Shown: piece after piece, positions 34,758 to 46,790 of the stretch
How positions within the stretch are numbered: the first letter of the stretch is position 1
How the letters are laid out: each line of letters opens with the position of its first letter
Assembly: GCA_022376925.1 (NCBI GenBank)
Contig: JAIOJX010000001.1
Location: forward strand, 4,187,501 to 4,251,500
Direction of reading: 5' to 3'
DNA from: Tragulus kanchil
Lineage: Eukaryota; Chordata; Mammalia; Artiodactyla; Tragulidae
DNA length: 64,000 nt
Notes under the pieces: generated by a model
Told to the model about the DNA's origin: nothing
Database searches by the model: none
Seen by the model: the letters and a program-made list of their open reading frames with translations, nothing else
Program-made: the position numbers and the translations under genes

Positions 34758-35794
34758 ATGGGAATAGGTTATTTTCAAAATATATTTACTAAAGCAAACT
34801 GTTCTAATCAAATGAACTCGGAAGAGATAGGGGAAAGTCTGGCTCACTTTAAGCTTTACAGAAAGTCATGCCACACACTTTAGTTGTCAACCCAGGACTC
34901 ACTAATAAGATGCTGTTGATCGGAGGCAGCAGTGACTGGGACCATTTTGAAAATGTACAAGGCTCTCAAGATAGAGGCTGGAGATCAAAGGTTTCTCTTC
35001 TCTTTTGCCAGTCACATTAAATCTGGCTTGAAATATTTGTGCATTTATAGGCGGCATGAACATGTTGGTGAGCCAGACTGAGAAAAACCTCTCACTAATA
35101 ATCGTTAAATCTGGGATATGCTGTGTAAGTGATGAAAAAGTAACTATCAAGAGAAAATAAGTGAGCCCACTGCTTCAGATATCCCCATAGAAGGTTCACT
35201 GGGTACAGGAAAGATACTGAGCTTTACCATAGGAATTCAAGAGAATGGATCTTAAAGGCTCATTGTTTCAGGAGGACAGTAGATTCCCTCAATAAAGCCA
35301 GTGTTAGGAGAGAGGGTGCACACTTGTGCTATATTATGCTTCGAATGCAACTTCCAAGTTGCACAGGACATGATTTGAACTTTGATTTATCCAACTGATG
35401 TACAGTATCAACAAAGAGGAATGTTCTTGTAGATAAAACATGTCTCGTGAACACACCCAGCCCTCTTGGTGCCTTTGCTCCAAGTTGCCTGGTTGAGAAT
35501 TCTCTCTGATGATTTCAGCCCAGTCCTCTGCTGGTGACCCAGGAGGGCCAGTTGAAGGCCTGTCAACTCGCTGGCCCTCTCCACTGCTTTCTCCTTTGCC
35601 TGAACCCAGGCTGCTGGGTGGATCGTTTCTGGAACAGATACATGCCCAAAGCAGAGCTTTTCAAACAGGGCTCGACAAGCTGCTCCCAGGGTCACCAAAG
35701 CACGGTGAGCTGGGCAAAGGCACAGCTGAGCATGGGGAGTTTGCCCCATTTCCCTCGATGAATGATTTTTTTCCTTCTACAAAATACATGGACT

Positions 35795-35880
35795 CATTCC
35801 ACAGACACCTACAGTGTTCCAGGCGCTGTGCTGGGTGCACTTCTGCTATATTAAGCAAATTTGAATAAAGCAAAATTTGC
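35795..35880 (+). repeat. MIR/L2-like remnant
   Basis: The sequence ACAGTGTTCCAGGCGCTGTG and the following GCTGGGTGCACTT resemble the conserved part of old mammalian MIR/L2 elements. Confidence 0.5.
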
Positions 35881-38800
35881 ACCCTCAAGGAGCGCCCTGA
35901 GCATATGCATCTGCCCCTCTAGGTCTTCGTGATGGCACTTCAGAATCCTGTCGTGACTGAGGCTCATTAACCTCATTAGTAAATCTATTTGGGAAAAGCC
36001 AGAGGCAGAGATGAACAAATTTCTGGTTGACAAAATGTTGGATAAACCAATTTTTGCAAATAATGTCATAATGGCATCTACCAAACTTGGACAGGAGAGT
36101 GCTACCATAGTGGAGAAAGCATTTGCTGATTGCCTAGAAATCTAGTATGAAATGGCTTCTAAATACACGCTCTGTAACTACAAACAGATGAACATGTACA
36201 ACTTGCCACCTGATCAGCTTCAGCTTCAGAAGGGTAGCCATTGTGTTCTTCCCGAATCTCCTGCACAGCACCAGGTGCATGGACAAGAAAAGGCAAAGAG
36301 GGGAAAGAGAAACACGTGCAAACAGACAGGTGAAAGGACAGAAGTTCTTTCTTAAAGAGACAGTAAGCATGTAACACACCTTTCATGGTTTTGCAAATCC
36401 CAACATTTTTCCCCCTGGAGTTAAGGAAAGAACATGGAGGCCATCTATAGCGTCCTCAGCCTAAAATGGAGTATCTATTCTGTGTTTGTGTTGGGGTAGA
36501 AAAATGAAAAGCAAACAAACATCATGGGTTTCAGAGAATGTACTGTCTTTTTAAAATCAAGCAATACTGCAGCATACAGCAAAGAATCAAAATAACAGAC
36601 GCATAACATGCTCATAGGAAACAAAACATACCACAGAAACCAGCCAAAATACAAAGGCAGTTCATAGACATGTGTTCTAAAAAGGAACTATTATGTTGCT
36701 CAGAGGTCAATGCCATTGGAATTAATATTTCCACATACATGCACATGCGCGTATCACATGCTAGGGTCATACATATGCAGATACACAAAAATGATCTGCT
36801 ATTTGTTGCATATTGCTGGGTAAATACTGTGATTTATGACTCAAAATCCATATTACGTGTTTCTAATTACAGTATCAACGTGCTTCAAAGGAACAGCTAC
36901 AATATCACATTCTCTTTTCTTTTTTGTTCTGAGACTCAGGTTAAACATCTTTGGCCAAAGAACTTTCTAGGGCACGTTCTTCACATTGCATCACTGTATA
37001 CTGTGCTATTGTCACACTCTGGGTAGGCTTTTATCATCCACTTTCCTGAACTCCTCCCCAGAGAGCCCGCTTCGGCGGAGCTGGCTTTGGAGCCCCACTG
37101 TCAGTATTTTTCAAAACCACTCCAAGTGCTCTGGTGCTGTGCCTTGCAACCCTGAACAGCAGCCAGCTGGGAAAAGCATGTTCTTGGCCATCCAAAGGCA
37201 CAAGGAAGTGGATGGGACGGTGGAGGCAGGTGAAGGTCCTGGGGCCCAACCCTGACCAGGGCAGGTGGTCAGTGCCGCCTGGCAGTGTGAGCAGGGGGCT
37301 GGGGAGGGCCGTATCCCCTCACGTATCTTTATCTAAATGTTTCCAATCCCTTTACATGTATTATTGTTCTTGATTTCCTTATAGAATGAGGTTTTGGAAC
37401 CCTAAAAACTTGGACTTTTAGTTTAGCAGGTGGTATAATGAGCATGAATATTGAATATAACAAAATTATAATCCCTTTTAAAAGTTGTACCAAGTCTCTG
37501 AGGCTGAAAATATTAAAACTGAGCATCAATATATTTTTCCTTTGAGAAACTTTGATCCCAATGACTATATTTCTTTAAAAAGGCAATTTGTGAGTAAGAA
37601 GCAAAGCTTTAAAAGAGTTCACTCTTCTCCACCTTTCATTTATGTCAGCAAAATAAAATAGCTACTTAAAATATTTTTATACTTTATCATCAGATTGAAT
37701 TCAGTACACAGTTGGTACTGCTACCCTTCACAGAAGGACAGATTTTTAAACGCAGCCAGCTTTTTTAAATCTCCATTTCTTTTTTACATACAAAGACAAT
37801 GGAATCATTCCTTGATAAAAAATTTAAAAACAGAAGCATGAATGACTAAACAAAAACAACAAAAAGAAAAACGCGCACAGCATTTCAAGGTGCATGCAAG
37901 TGTAAAGTCAAACTCGTAACAGTTAACAATGTGAATCAATGAAAGACAATGATTCCCATGAGCAAAAGGAAACATGGCGAAAACAAAACAAAGATAAAAC
38001 AACTAGAATCAAAGACATTTGATTTAATCTGCTTATTTCTGTACTAATTCATTGGCTTCAATATGATTAAAACTGTAAAACTGAAGTCACTAAATGATTC
38101 TGTCAAAATCCACATTGTTTTCATTTAATGGAACTAGGTTAGTTTTCAACATCTGATACTCAGGCTTAAATGCATGCACGTTACCAATCTTTGTCTTGCT
38201 TTATGAATATTCTGAAATAAAGGGAAGGAAAATCATGAGGAAAATATAAACTATAATCCACTAGCTGTAAAAGCTACGTCTGTATGCTAAAAAATAATAA
38301 ATGGGGCTGATTCTGCTAAATTTATCTTCAAGATTAGTACTTCTGCTTTTGGAATTCAGCATGCAAACATGAAATCTTACTTAATCTTGTAATCAAGACT
38401 TGAAATCTTATTCAGACAGCCTACTCAGGATGGACGACAACTGATCACTTTATTGTTTGCTGTTGTTAATAAACTCTCTAGCATGAATTACATGATGAAC
38501 AAGGCTAAATGAACAGGACTCTGTAGGTCTAGACTTATAAGCCCCATGCCATGAATACCCATTTGGTCAGAATTCCTATAACACAACAAAAGTCAGTATT
38601 GCACACTGGTAACGATTTTAGCATCTTGTCCTCACACACACTGGCTTTTTTGCACATGAAAACATCGTAACAAATAAAGCATATCTACTGAACACTGAAA
38701 GCTATGACACAGCAGAGTAAATTGATCTGAATGACTCATAAAACCAGTGAGAAGGCAAAGAATACTAAACAGACTAAGTGTTCGATAAAGCACAGACACA

Positions 38801-40603
38801 CAAGGCAGAGGGCCATGTGCTGAAAGCCAAATATCCTTACCCTTATATCAGGCCTCCTGAAAACCTGTCAGTTAAAACACAGAACATCATCATCACAGAC
38901 ACATCACTACTGACCTGTGAAAGATGCCATTAAGTTCACCAGTCCATGCGCTAAGAAACATGGTAATGCTCCCAATAAAACCCAGCAGATCGATCCTAAC
39001 ACGTTTGTCCTCTAAGTTTCATTCAATCCAGTCAATCCTAACATGTTTGTTTTGTAATCTGCAGGCAGCTCTATGATTTGGGGAAACTTACCGCCCTTAG
39101 CCTAAGACAAACTACATTATTTTAAACACAAACCCCTTCTGTCAAGGGCTACTACAAGACAGTGTCAACAGGCTGTGTTTGAAAAGTTCATTTGTGTGTC
39201 TGTTTGGAATACTGAACGCACTTTCCCCATAGAAACAATGACAGCAAAAGGCAGTTCTGCTCCCAAACCAGCCCACAGAAACAAACCAAACCAAACCAAG
39301 AAATCACAAAAGCGCCCACAGCTGGCGCGGAGCAGAGCTCAGTCACGCCATTCATGGGATCATAAAGCCTAGTTAAGCACAATCTCAATCTGGTTTCTAC
39401 AGGAATTCTATTTCCAGTTTGCACTTATGACTCCAGAATTAAACTCCCTGATGTGCCTGCCCCACAGGGAGAAAGTGCCTCCCTCACACCAGCCCAGGCC
39501 GGCCCCGCTGCACGGGGGACACACGGCATGAGCGTTTGGGCAAACAGCCTAGAGAACCAGTGAAACATTTGAAAAGCGAATGGTGCTAACAAGTCTGAGG
39601 AAGACTTGAATCATCTGTTCCCCGACTCTCGAGGAGTCTGGTCATCATTACACACGATAGAACGCTAGAAGTTCTATGGAAAACATCATGTTTTTTAAAA
39701 AGCGATGGAGGTTCTTATTAGCTTACAGGTTTTACTCAGGATAGATAAGATCACATGAATATGAGGATAAAGACGTCAAAAAGCATCATTGCATCACTGT
39801 TGAAAGAAAATACTCTTTGAAGTAAAAAAGGTGTCTGAACTAAGGGATGCTGTAGCTCAAAGGGAATTAAAGTCCAGAAGTTCCTAAATATAGACTATCT
39901 AGGCTAAGAAGCTTAAACCTGCCTTTTTCTTGAGGAGGTGGTGGTGATGAATATGTTTATCATCTTAATTGCAGTGACAGTTTCACAAGAGGGCACCTAT
40001 TAAAACTCACCAATCTGTACACTTTAAATATGTGACACATATCAGTTGTTAATTACAACAGAAAAGATAGTACAAAATAAATAAAATACAAGCTCATGTC
40101 AATTATAAAAAAACTCAAATGGGACATCCATGGTAATAAAAAGTCAAAATAGAGAGGCTCCCCAGTCCCGTTTGTCACTGATAACTACATTTAATGGGAC
40201 TTTTTAAAATTGTGCCTCCATGACCATAAAAATGGTTACACCACCACTTTTTTCAGTTAGTAGTTAATATTTATTCCTCTATTTCAGAAACATAACTAAA
40301 ATTGTATTACATTCCAGCAATACGTTTCACACATACATACATAGCATACCATGAAAGTGATGTAGTAGTTATTTAACACTAAGTTTATTTTAGTACTTAT
40401 AATTAGAAACAATAGAAGAAGGTCAGTAATGAGGCACAAATGTCTAAAAGATTGAGGTGTTCTTTATTTGAATGAGAGATAGGGAGTATCATGAGACAAA
40501 GTGAGGAATGTGACTAGCATATTCCTAGAACATATATGAATTTATTAAAATCATTATATAAGGTGAAAATTTGCAAAAGCTAATAGTTTAATAATATTTG
40601 TGC

Positions 40604-40633
40604 TGTGTGTGTGTGTGTGTGCGTGTGTGTGTG
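40604..40633 (+). repeat. TG dinucleotide microsatellite
   Basis: About 15 TG-type units, interrupted once by CG. Confidence 0.95.
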
Positions 40634-40805
40634 GATGTTAAGTTCCACATTTGCTTTGCTACATAAGTCATAAAATTTCCTTGAAGGTAAGAACATTTTT
40701 TTAGGTAGAGTTGGCATTTAACTTAAGATCTATACACATTTATATATTAGCCAACAACCATAACATAAATCATATTACCATAATTTTTAAATTAAAAAAC
40801 TGTGG

Positions 40806-41140
40806 CAGGGCTTCCCTGGTAGCTCAGTGGTAAAGAATTCGCCTGCCAATGCAGGAGACATGAATTCGATCCCTGATCCAGGAAGATCCCACATGCCGCG
40901 GAGCAACGAAGCCCGTGAGCCACAACTATGGAGCCTGTGCTCTAGCGCCTCGGAGCCGCAACTATGGAGCCCATGGGCCACAACTACTGAAGCCCGAGTT
41001 CCACAACACGAGAAGTCACCGCACCAGGAAGCCTGCTCACCTCCACTAGAGAGGAGCCCCCACTCCCTGCAACCAGAGAGGAGCCTGCGGCAGCACTGAG
41101 AACTCAGAATAGCCAAAAACAAATAAATAAATCATTTAAA
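40806..41140 (+). repeat. Full-length tRNA-derived SINE (ART2/CHR-like)
   Basis: The head GGGCTTCCCTGGTAGCTCAG and B-box-like ATTCGATCCC are followed by internal repeats of the type GAGCCRCAACTATGGAGCC and a tail with AAATAAATAAATC. This is a different SINE subfamily from the GGTCCAGTGG copies. Confidence 0.88.
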
Positions 41141-41394
41141 AAAAAATGGTGGCAGAGTTCAGAAAGTTTCATTTTATAATGTGTAAATGACACCAGTACA
41201 TCTTGATTTGTCAGCTTTAAACAGTAGCTTATGACCTCACTAGATGAGAAAAGACGCTTTCTCAGACTACTTCCTCCCTCTTCCCAATCCGCACTGATGG
41301 TAACTGTAATTTCTAGTTCTTTCATGGTCATCCTTCTGCAGAGCTACATCATTAAAAAAAAAAATCATGAAATGATGTTTCAGTGGCAGTCTTC

Positions 41395-41580
41395 TGAGAA
41401 TCTCGCACATACTAACTCATTTTATTCTCAGAACAACCTTGTGAGATAAAAACTGTCATTGGCCCCATTTTCTCATGAGAAACTCAAGGCACAGTTAAGC
41501 AATCTGGCCAAGTTCAAGGTGTAGAGCAAGTACTTACACCCAGACGGCCTGCTGCACCGCCTTCAGCGAGGCGCCACTCT
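41395..41580 (+). repeat. MIR remnant
   Basis: ACTCATTTTATTCTCAGAAC, CATTTTCTCATGAGAAACTC and AAGGCACAGTTAAGCAATCT follow the order of a MIR element. Confidence 0.7.
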
Positions 41581-42409
41581 AACTAATGCGCAGGAACTGA
41601 AGCCTTCAAATGCACCTCTGCTCCCTCCAACTCCTCCCAGGGTGGATGAAGAAGGCGACAGCAGGAGCTCGTACCTTGCTACTCCTTGCTCCCTCCAAAC
41701 CTCTGCTCCAGCATGTTAGTATTTTCACATTTGCTGTGGAACTGCAATTAATTTTGTAATGTTTTGTCTATAAAGTGATAGCAACAATTGACAACTAAAG
41801 AACAGCTCTACAAGCAGCGTCCCTGGGCCTTACATGTGAATGTGATTCCACCTGAAACCAGAGAGCATTGGTCTGCAGTCAGGAGGCAGGGGTCTCCGCG
41901 TGCCTGCACTTGGCCGCAGTTTCTACACGTACAAAAGGAGAGGTGTCTACAAATGAGGTCCTGACCCGTTCTCCAACCCTAGGAGTCACTTAAGCTTCCT
42001 TGGAAGATTCAAAAAGCCTCTCCCCCATGTAAACGTGGGGCAGGGGCGGCGATCAGCATGGTGGTTAAAGCAGTAGCTCTGGAGTCGAATCCTGCCTCTG
42101 GCATTGATGGCCCTCAAACCTCGGACAGCCCCACAGGCCGGATCGTTTTTACATCATTCATCAGGTGACCTGGTAAACCTGTTCACCTGAGTTATGTCAG
42201 TTACTCTAACAAATGATCAAACTCAAGGAGGGAGTTGTGAGCACCTCCGATTTGTAGTCAAGCCAAGCCGAAGTTCTGGGCAACCTGGGGACCCATTACC
42301 TGAAACTGGCATCTGAAGTGAGTCATTCTGTGGACTGGGCCCTTCAATCTGTGGGGTCTGTGCTAACTCCAGTGAGTTTCACAACCAAACTGAACTACAG
42401 AGCCCTCAG

Positions 42410-44594
42410 CAGGTGTGGGAACAAGCCCACACAGCCGGTGTCGCGAGTGTTCTAAGTGGGCGGGGATCATGTCCCTGCTCCTCCTCGCCGCATGGCCCCA
42501 CGTGACCCTGCTCCCTGTGTGAGGCGGCGGACCAAGGCCCGCAAGGCTCCAGGCCCCGCACACCCGGTTCTGCCTGGCTGGCTCCTCCCACCACACCTTG
42601 TTTCCTTGTCTATTGCAACACTGACCACAGTCCAACTTGTACTGTACTTTTTGAAGTTGCTTTCCTCTACTATGAATTCCACATGGCCCTGGCCCCTGTG
42701 CATACTGGGTATTCATATCATGTTTATGGAAGTGGACTTGTACTCATTTTTCCATATCATACACATTTTCATAGAGTAATAGCATACAGTAAATGAGCAC
42801 TACACATATGCTGCCCTTTTAATACATTAAACCTCCGCTGTAACACCCACTACACAGATGAGGACACTAGAGGCTCAGCAAGGTAAAGTAATTTGTTGAG
42901 CAGCTGGTGAGGTACAGGGCTGGACTCAAGGCAAAGTGCCCTGACTTCAAATTTTATGACCTTTTTGATAAACTATATGATTCTAAGTCAAATAAACATC
43001 AGCCTTCTAATAAACCAGTATCTTTGAGCCTAGGCCTCTGAGACACTTCTTTCCACAAAAAGACTGTAATCATGGAGTAAAAACATTCTAACACCTTTAC
43101 TTGCATAACCATATGCTCCATTTAAATACTTCTGATAAATCATGAGTTGTGGGAACTATTAATCAAAATTTATCCTGCATGCAATACATTCAGCAGTCTG
43201 TAAAATCTTGATTTTTTAAAAATTTTATTTCTAATTTTGAGAGAATTGTTGATTCATAAGCAGTTGTGAGAGTAAGAGAGATTCCATATACCACCAAATT
43301 TCCCCAACAGTTGTCTATTATGAATCTACAGACCACCACCAGAACCTGGGCCCCAACACTGACACAGCCCACACGCAGAGCAGCTTCCTCACCACCTAAT
43401 GCTGCTCTATTGTGGCCACGTCCACTTCCCTTGCAGCTCTTCCCCTCCTCAGCCCCTGGCAACCACTAATTTGTTTTCTGTTTCTATAATTTTGTCATTT
43501 TGCGATCAGCCCAGGTGTGGAACAAGCCCACACAGCCGGTGTCATGAGTGTTCTAAGTGGGCGGGATCATGTCCCTGCTCCTCCTCGCCATGGCCCCACG
43601 TGACCCTGCTCCTGTGTGAGGCGGCGGACCAAGGCCCCAAGGCTCCAGGCCCGCACACCCGGTTCTGCCTGGCTGGCTCCTCCCACCACACCTTGTTTCC
43701 TTGTCTATTGCAACACTGACCACAGTCCAACTTGTACTGTACTTTTTGAAGTTGCTTTCCTCTACTATGAATTCCACATGGCCCTGGCCCCTGTGCATAC
43801 TGGGTATTCATATCATGTTTATGGAAGTGGACTTGTACTCATTTTTCCATATCATACACATTTTCATAGAGTAATAGCATACAGTAAATGAGCACTACAC
43901 ATATGCTGCCCTTTTAATACATTAAACCTCCGCTGTAACACCCACTACACAGATGAGGACACTAGAGGCTCAGCAAGGTAAAGTAATTTGTTGAGCAGCT
44001 GGTGAGGTACAGGGCTGGACTCAAGGCAAAGTGCCCTGACTTCAAATTTTATGACCTTTTTGATAAACTATATGATTCTAAGTCAAATAAACATCAGCCT
44101 TCTAATAAACCAGTATCTTTGAGCCTAGGCCTCTGAGACACTTCTTTCCACAAAAAGACTGTAATCATGGAGTAAAAACATTCTAACACCTTTACTTGCA
44201 TAACCATATGCTCCATTTAAATACTTCTGATAAATCATGAGTTGTGGGAACTATTAATCAAAATTTATCCTGCATGCAATACATTCAGCAGTCTGTAAAA
44301 TCTTGATTTTTTAAAAATTTTATTTCTAATTTTGAGAGAATTGTTGATTCATAAGCAGTTGTGAGAGTAAGAGAGATTCCATATACCACCAAATTTCCCC
44401 AACAGTTGTCTATTATGAATCTACAGACCACCACCAGAACCTGGGCCCCAACACTGACACAGCCCACACGCAGAGCAGCTTCCTCACCACCTAATGCTGC
44501 TCTATTGTGGCCACGTCCACTTCCCTTGCAGCTCTTCCCCTCCTCAGCCCCTGGCAACCACTAATTTGTTTTCTGTTTCTATAATTTTGTCATT
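42410..44594. repeat. Direct duplication G, offset about 1102 bp
   Basis: Copy 1 is about 42410-43500 and copy 2 about 43512-44594, with an 11-base spacer. Copy 2 has at least six small deletions or substitutions within its first 140 bases and then matches almost perfectly. The right part of copy 2 is repeated again in duplication H. Confidence 0.95.
42785..42960 (+). repeat. MIR remnant (duplicated at about 43880-44050)
   Basis: CACTACACAGATGAGGACAC, TAGAGGCTCAGCAAGGTAAA and GTAATTTGTTGAGCAGCTGG follow the order of a MIR element. It is copied by duplication G. Confidence 0.7.
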
Positions 44595-44621
44595 TGAAGA
44601 CTGTTAACACAATGAACAGCT

Positions 44622-44822
44622 TCCCTGGCGGCTCATATGGTTAAGAATCTGCCTGCAATGCAGGAGACCCAGGTTCGATCCCTGGGTGGTGAAGATCTCC
44701 TGGATAAGGGAATGGATACCCAGCCTAGTACTCTTGCCTGGAGAATTCCATGGATAGAGGAGCCCGGCGGGCTACAGTCCACAGGGTCACACAGAGTCCG
44801 ACAGGACTGACTAACACATTTT
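44622..44822 (+). repeat. Bov-tA-type SINE inside antisense L1 (duplicated at 45708-45908)
   Basis: CTTCCCTGGCGGCTCATATG, CTGCCTGCAATGCAGGAGAC, GTTCGATCCCTGGGTGGTGA and the GGCTACAGTCCACAGGGTCA segment are typical. L1-like sequence continues on both sides. Confidence 0.9.
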
Positions 44823-45054
44823 CACTGCACAAATGAAATCAGACAGTATGTGACCTTTTGACGATGGCATTTTTTACTCTGTGTAATTCCTTCAAGATTC
44901 ATCTGATTCTTTTCTCTGTCCTCTCTATTCTGCTACTGAACCCATCCACTGAGGGCTTGTTGTTTCTCCTTTTCTGTTTATTTTTTATTTGTGCTTTTTG
45001 GGGAGTTTGTTTTTTCATTATTGTATTTTTCAGTTTTAAAATTTCCATTTCGTT

Positions 45055-45384
45055 CTTTTTTTTTTTTTTAAAGATTTATTTATTTATTTATTTTGGGCAG
45101 GGGTCGGGTTGGGGAGGGAGGGGAGCGGGCGGGCCACTTCTATTGGTCTTTCATTTCTCCATTTTCATCCGTCTTTGTTCTTTGGCTCCTGTGGGCCTCC
45201 CATCACCGTGGCATCTGTCCTTGCAGAGCACCGGCTCTGGGCGCATGCGCTCCAGAGCTCGGCTCAACAATTGGACGCATGGTCCAGCCGCTCGCAACAC
45301 CTGGGATCTTCCCAGGCCAGGGCTCGAACCGGCGCCTTGCACTGCAAGGCGGTGTCCTTACCCACTGGACCACCAGGGAAGCCC
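45055..45384 (-). repeat. tRNA-derived SINE, GGTCCAGTGG subfamily (duplicated at 46140-46478)
   Basis: The palindrome GCGCATGCGC is at 45241-45250 and 46327-46336. In the second copy the flanks CCATTTCGTTCTT on both sides form a target-site duplication. The first copy has several deletions. Confidence 0.9.
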
Positions 45385-46790
45385 TCCATTTCGTTTTTTA
45401 AAATTTTATTTCTAATTTTGAGAGAATTGTTGATTCATAAGCAGTTGTGAGAGTAAGAGAGATTCCATATACCACCAAATTTCCCCAACAGTTGTCTATT
45501 ATGAATCTACAGACCACCACCAGAACCTGGGCCCCAACACTGACACAGCCCACACGCAGAGCAGCTTCCTCACCACCTAATGCTGCTCTATTGTGGCCAC
45601 GTCCACTTCCCTTGCAGCTCTTCCCCTCCTCAGCCCCTGGCAACCACTAATTTGTTTTCTGTTTCTATAATTTTGTCATTTGAAGACTGTTAACACAATG
45701 AACAGCTTCCCTGGCGGCTCATATGGTTAAGAATCTGCCTGCAATGCAGGAGACCCAGGTTCGATCCCTGGGTGGTGAAGATCTCCTGGATAAGGGAATG
45801 GATACCCAGCCTAGTACTCTTGCCTGGAGAATTCCATGGATAGAGGAGCCCGGCGGGCTACAGTCCACAGGGTCACACAGAGTCCGACAGGACTGACTAA
45901 CACATTTTCACTGCACAAATGAAATCAGACAGTATGTGACCTTTTGACGATGGCATTTTTTACTCTGTGTAATTCCTTCAAGATTCATCTGATTCTTTTC
46001 TCTGTCCTCTCTATTCTGCTACTGAACCCATCCACTGAGGGCTTGTTGTTTCTCCTTTTCTGTTTATTTTTTATTTGTGCTTTTTGGGGAGTTTGTTTTT
46101 TCATTATTGTATTTTTCAGTTTTAAAATTTCCATTTCGTTCTTTTTTTTTTTTTTAAAGATTTATTTATTTATTTATTTTGGGCAGGGGTCGGGTTGGGG
46201 AGGGAGGGGAGCGGGCGGGCCACTTCTATTGGTCTTTCATTTCTCCATTTTCATCCGTCTTTGTTCTTTGGCTCCTGTGGGCCTCCCATCACCGTGGCAT
46301 CTGTCCTTGCAGAGCACCGGCTCTGGGCGCATGCGCTCCAGAGCTCCGGCTCAGCAATTGGACGCATCGGTCCAGCCGCTCCGCAACACCTGGGATCTTC
46401 CCAGGCCAGGGCTCGAACCGGCGCCCCTTGCACTGCAAGGCGGTGTCCTTACCCACTGGACCACCAGGGGAAGCCCTCCATTTCGTTCTTATCTCATATT
46501 TACTTGCTGCAACTTCCCTATTCCTTGTCTCTCACTTTCTATGTTTTTATTGTTTCAGGCATATCTGTAATTGTTTAATGAAGCAATTTTACAATGCGTT
46601 AAGATCTGTTTCACATAGCTCTGAACTCGGGCACCTCACTTTTGGCATCCACTGATTCTTTTTTCGGTCAGTTGGAGATCTTTCCAGCTCTTGGTATGAG
46701 TGATTTCTCACTGGAAATCTGGCCATTGTGAGTATCAGTAGAGTATGGGTCTCATATGTGACCGTTCTGTGGTAGCTGCTGCCACGGCTC

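Larger units (their letters stand above)
44308..46493. repeat. Direct duplication H, unit about 1086 bp
   Basis: Copy 1 is about 44308-45395 and copy 2 about 45396-46493. Copy 1 carries small deletions near its right end, within the SINE (45259-45340), that are absent from copy 2. Together with G, this leaves the antisense L1 stretch near 43210-43500 present three times. Confidence 0.95.

Noticed and set aside
44858..46570. 185- and 208-codon plus-strand open frames
   Set aside because: Formed by antisense L1 plus a SINE inside duplication H; they are not conserved coding sequence.
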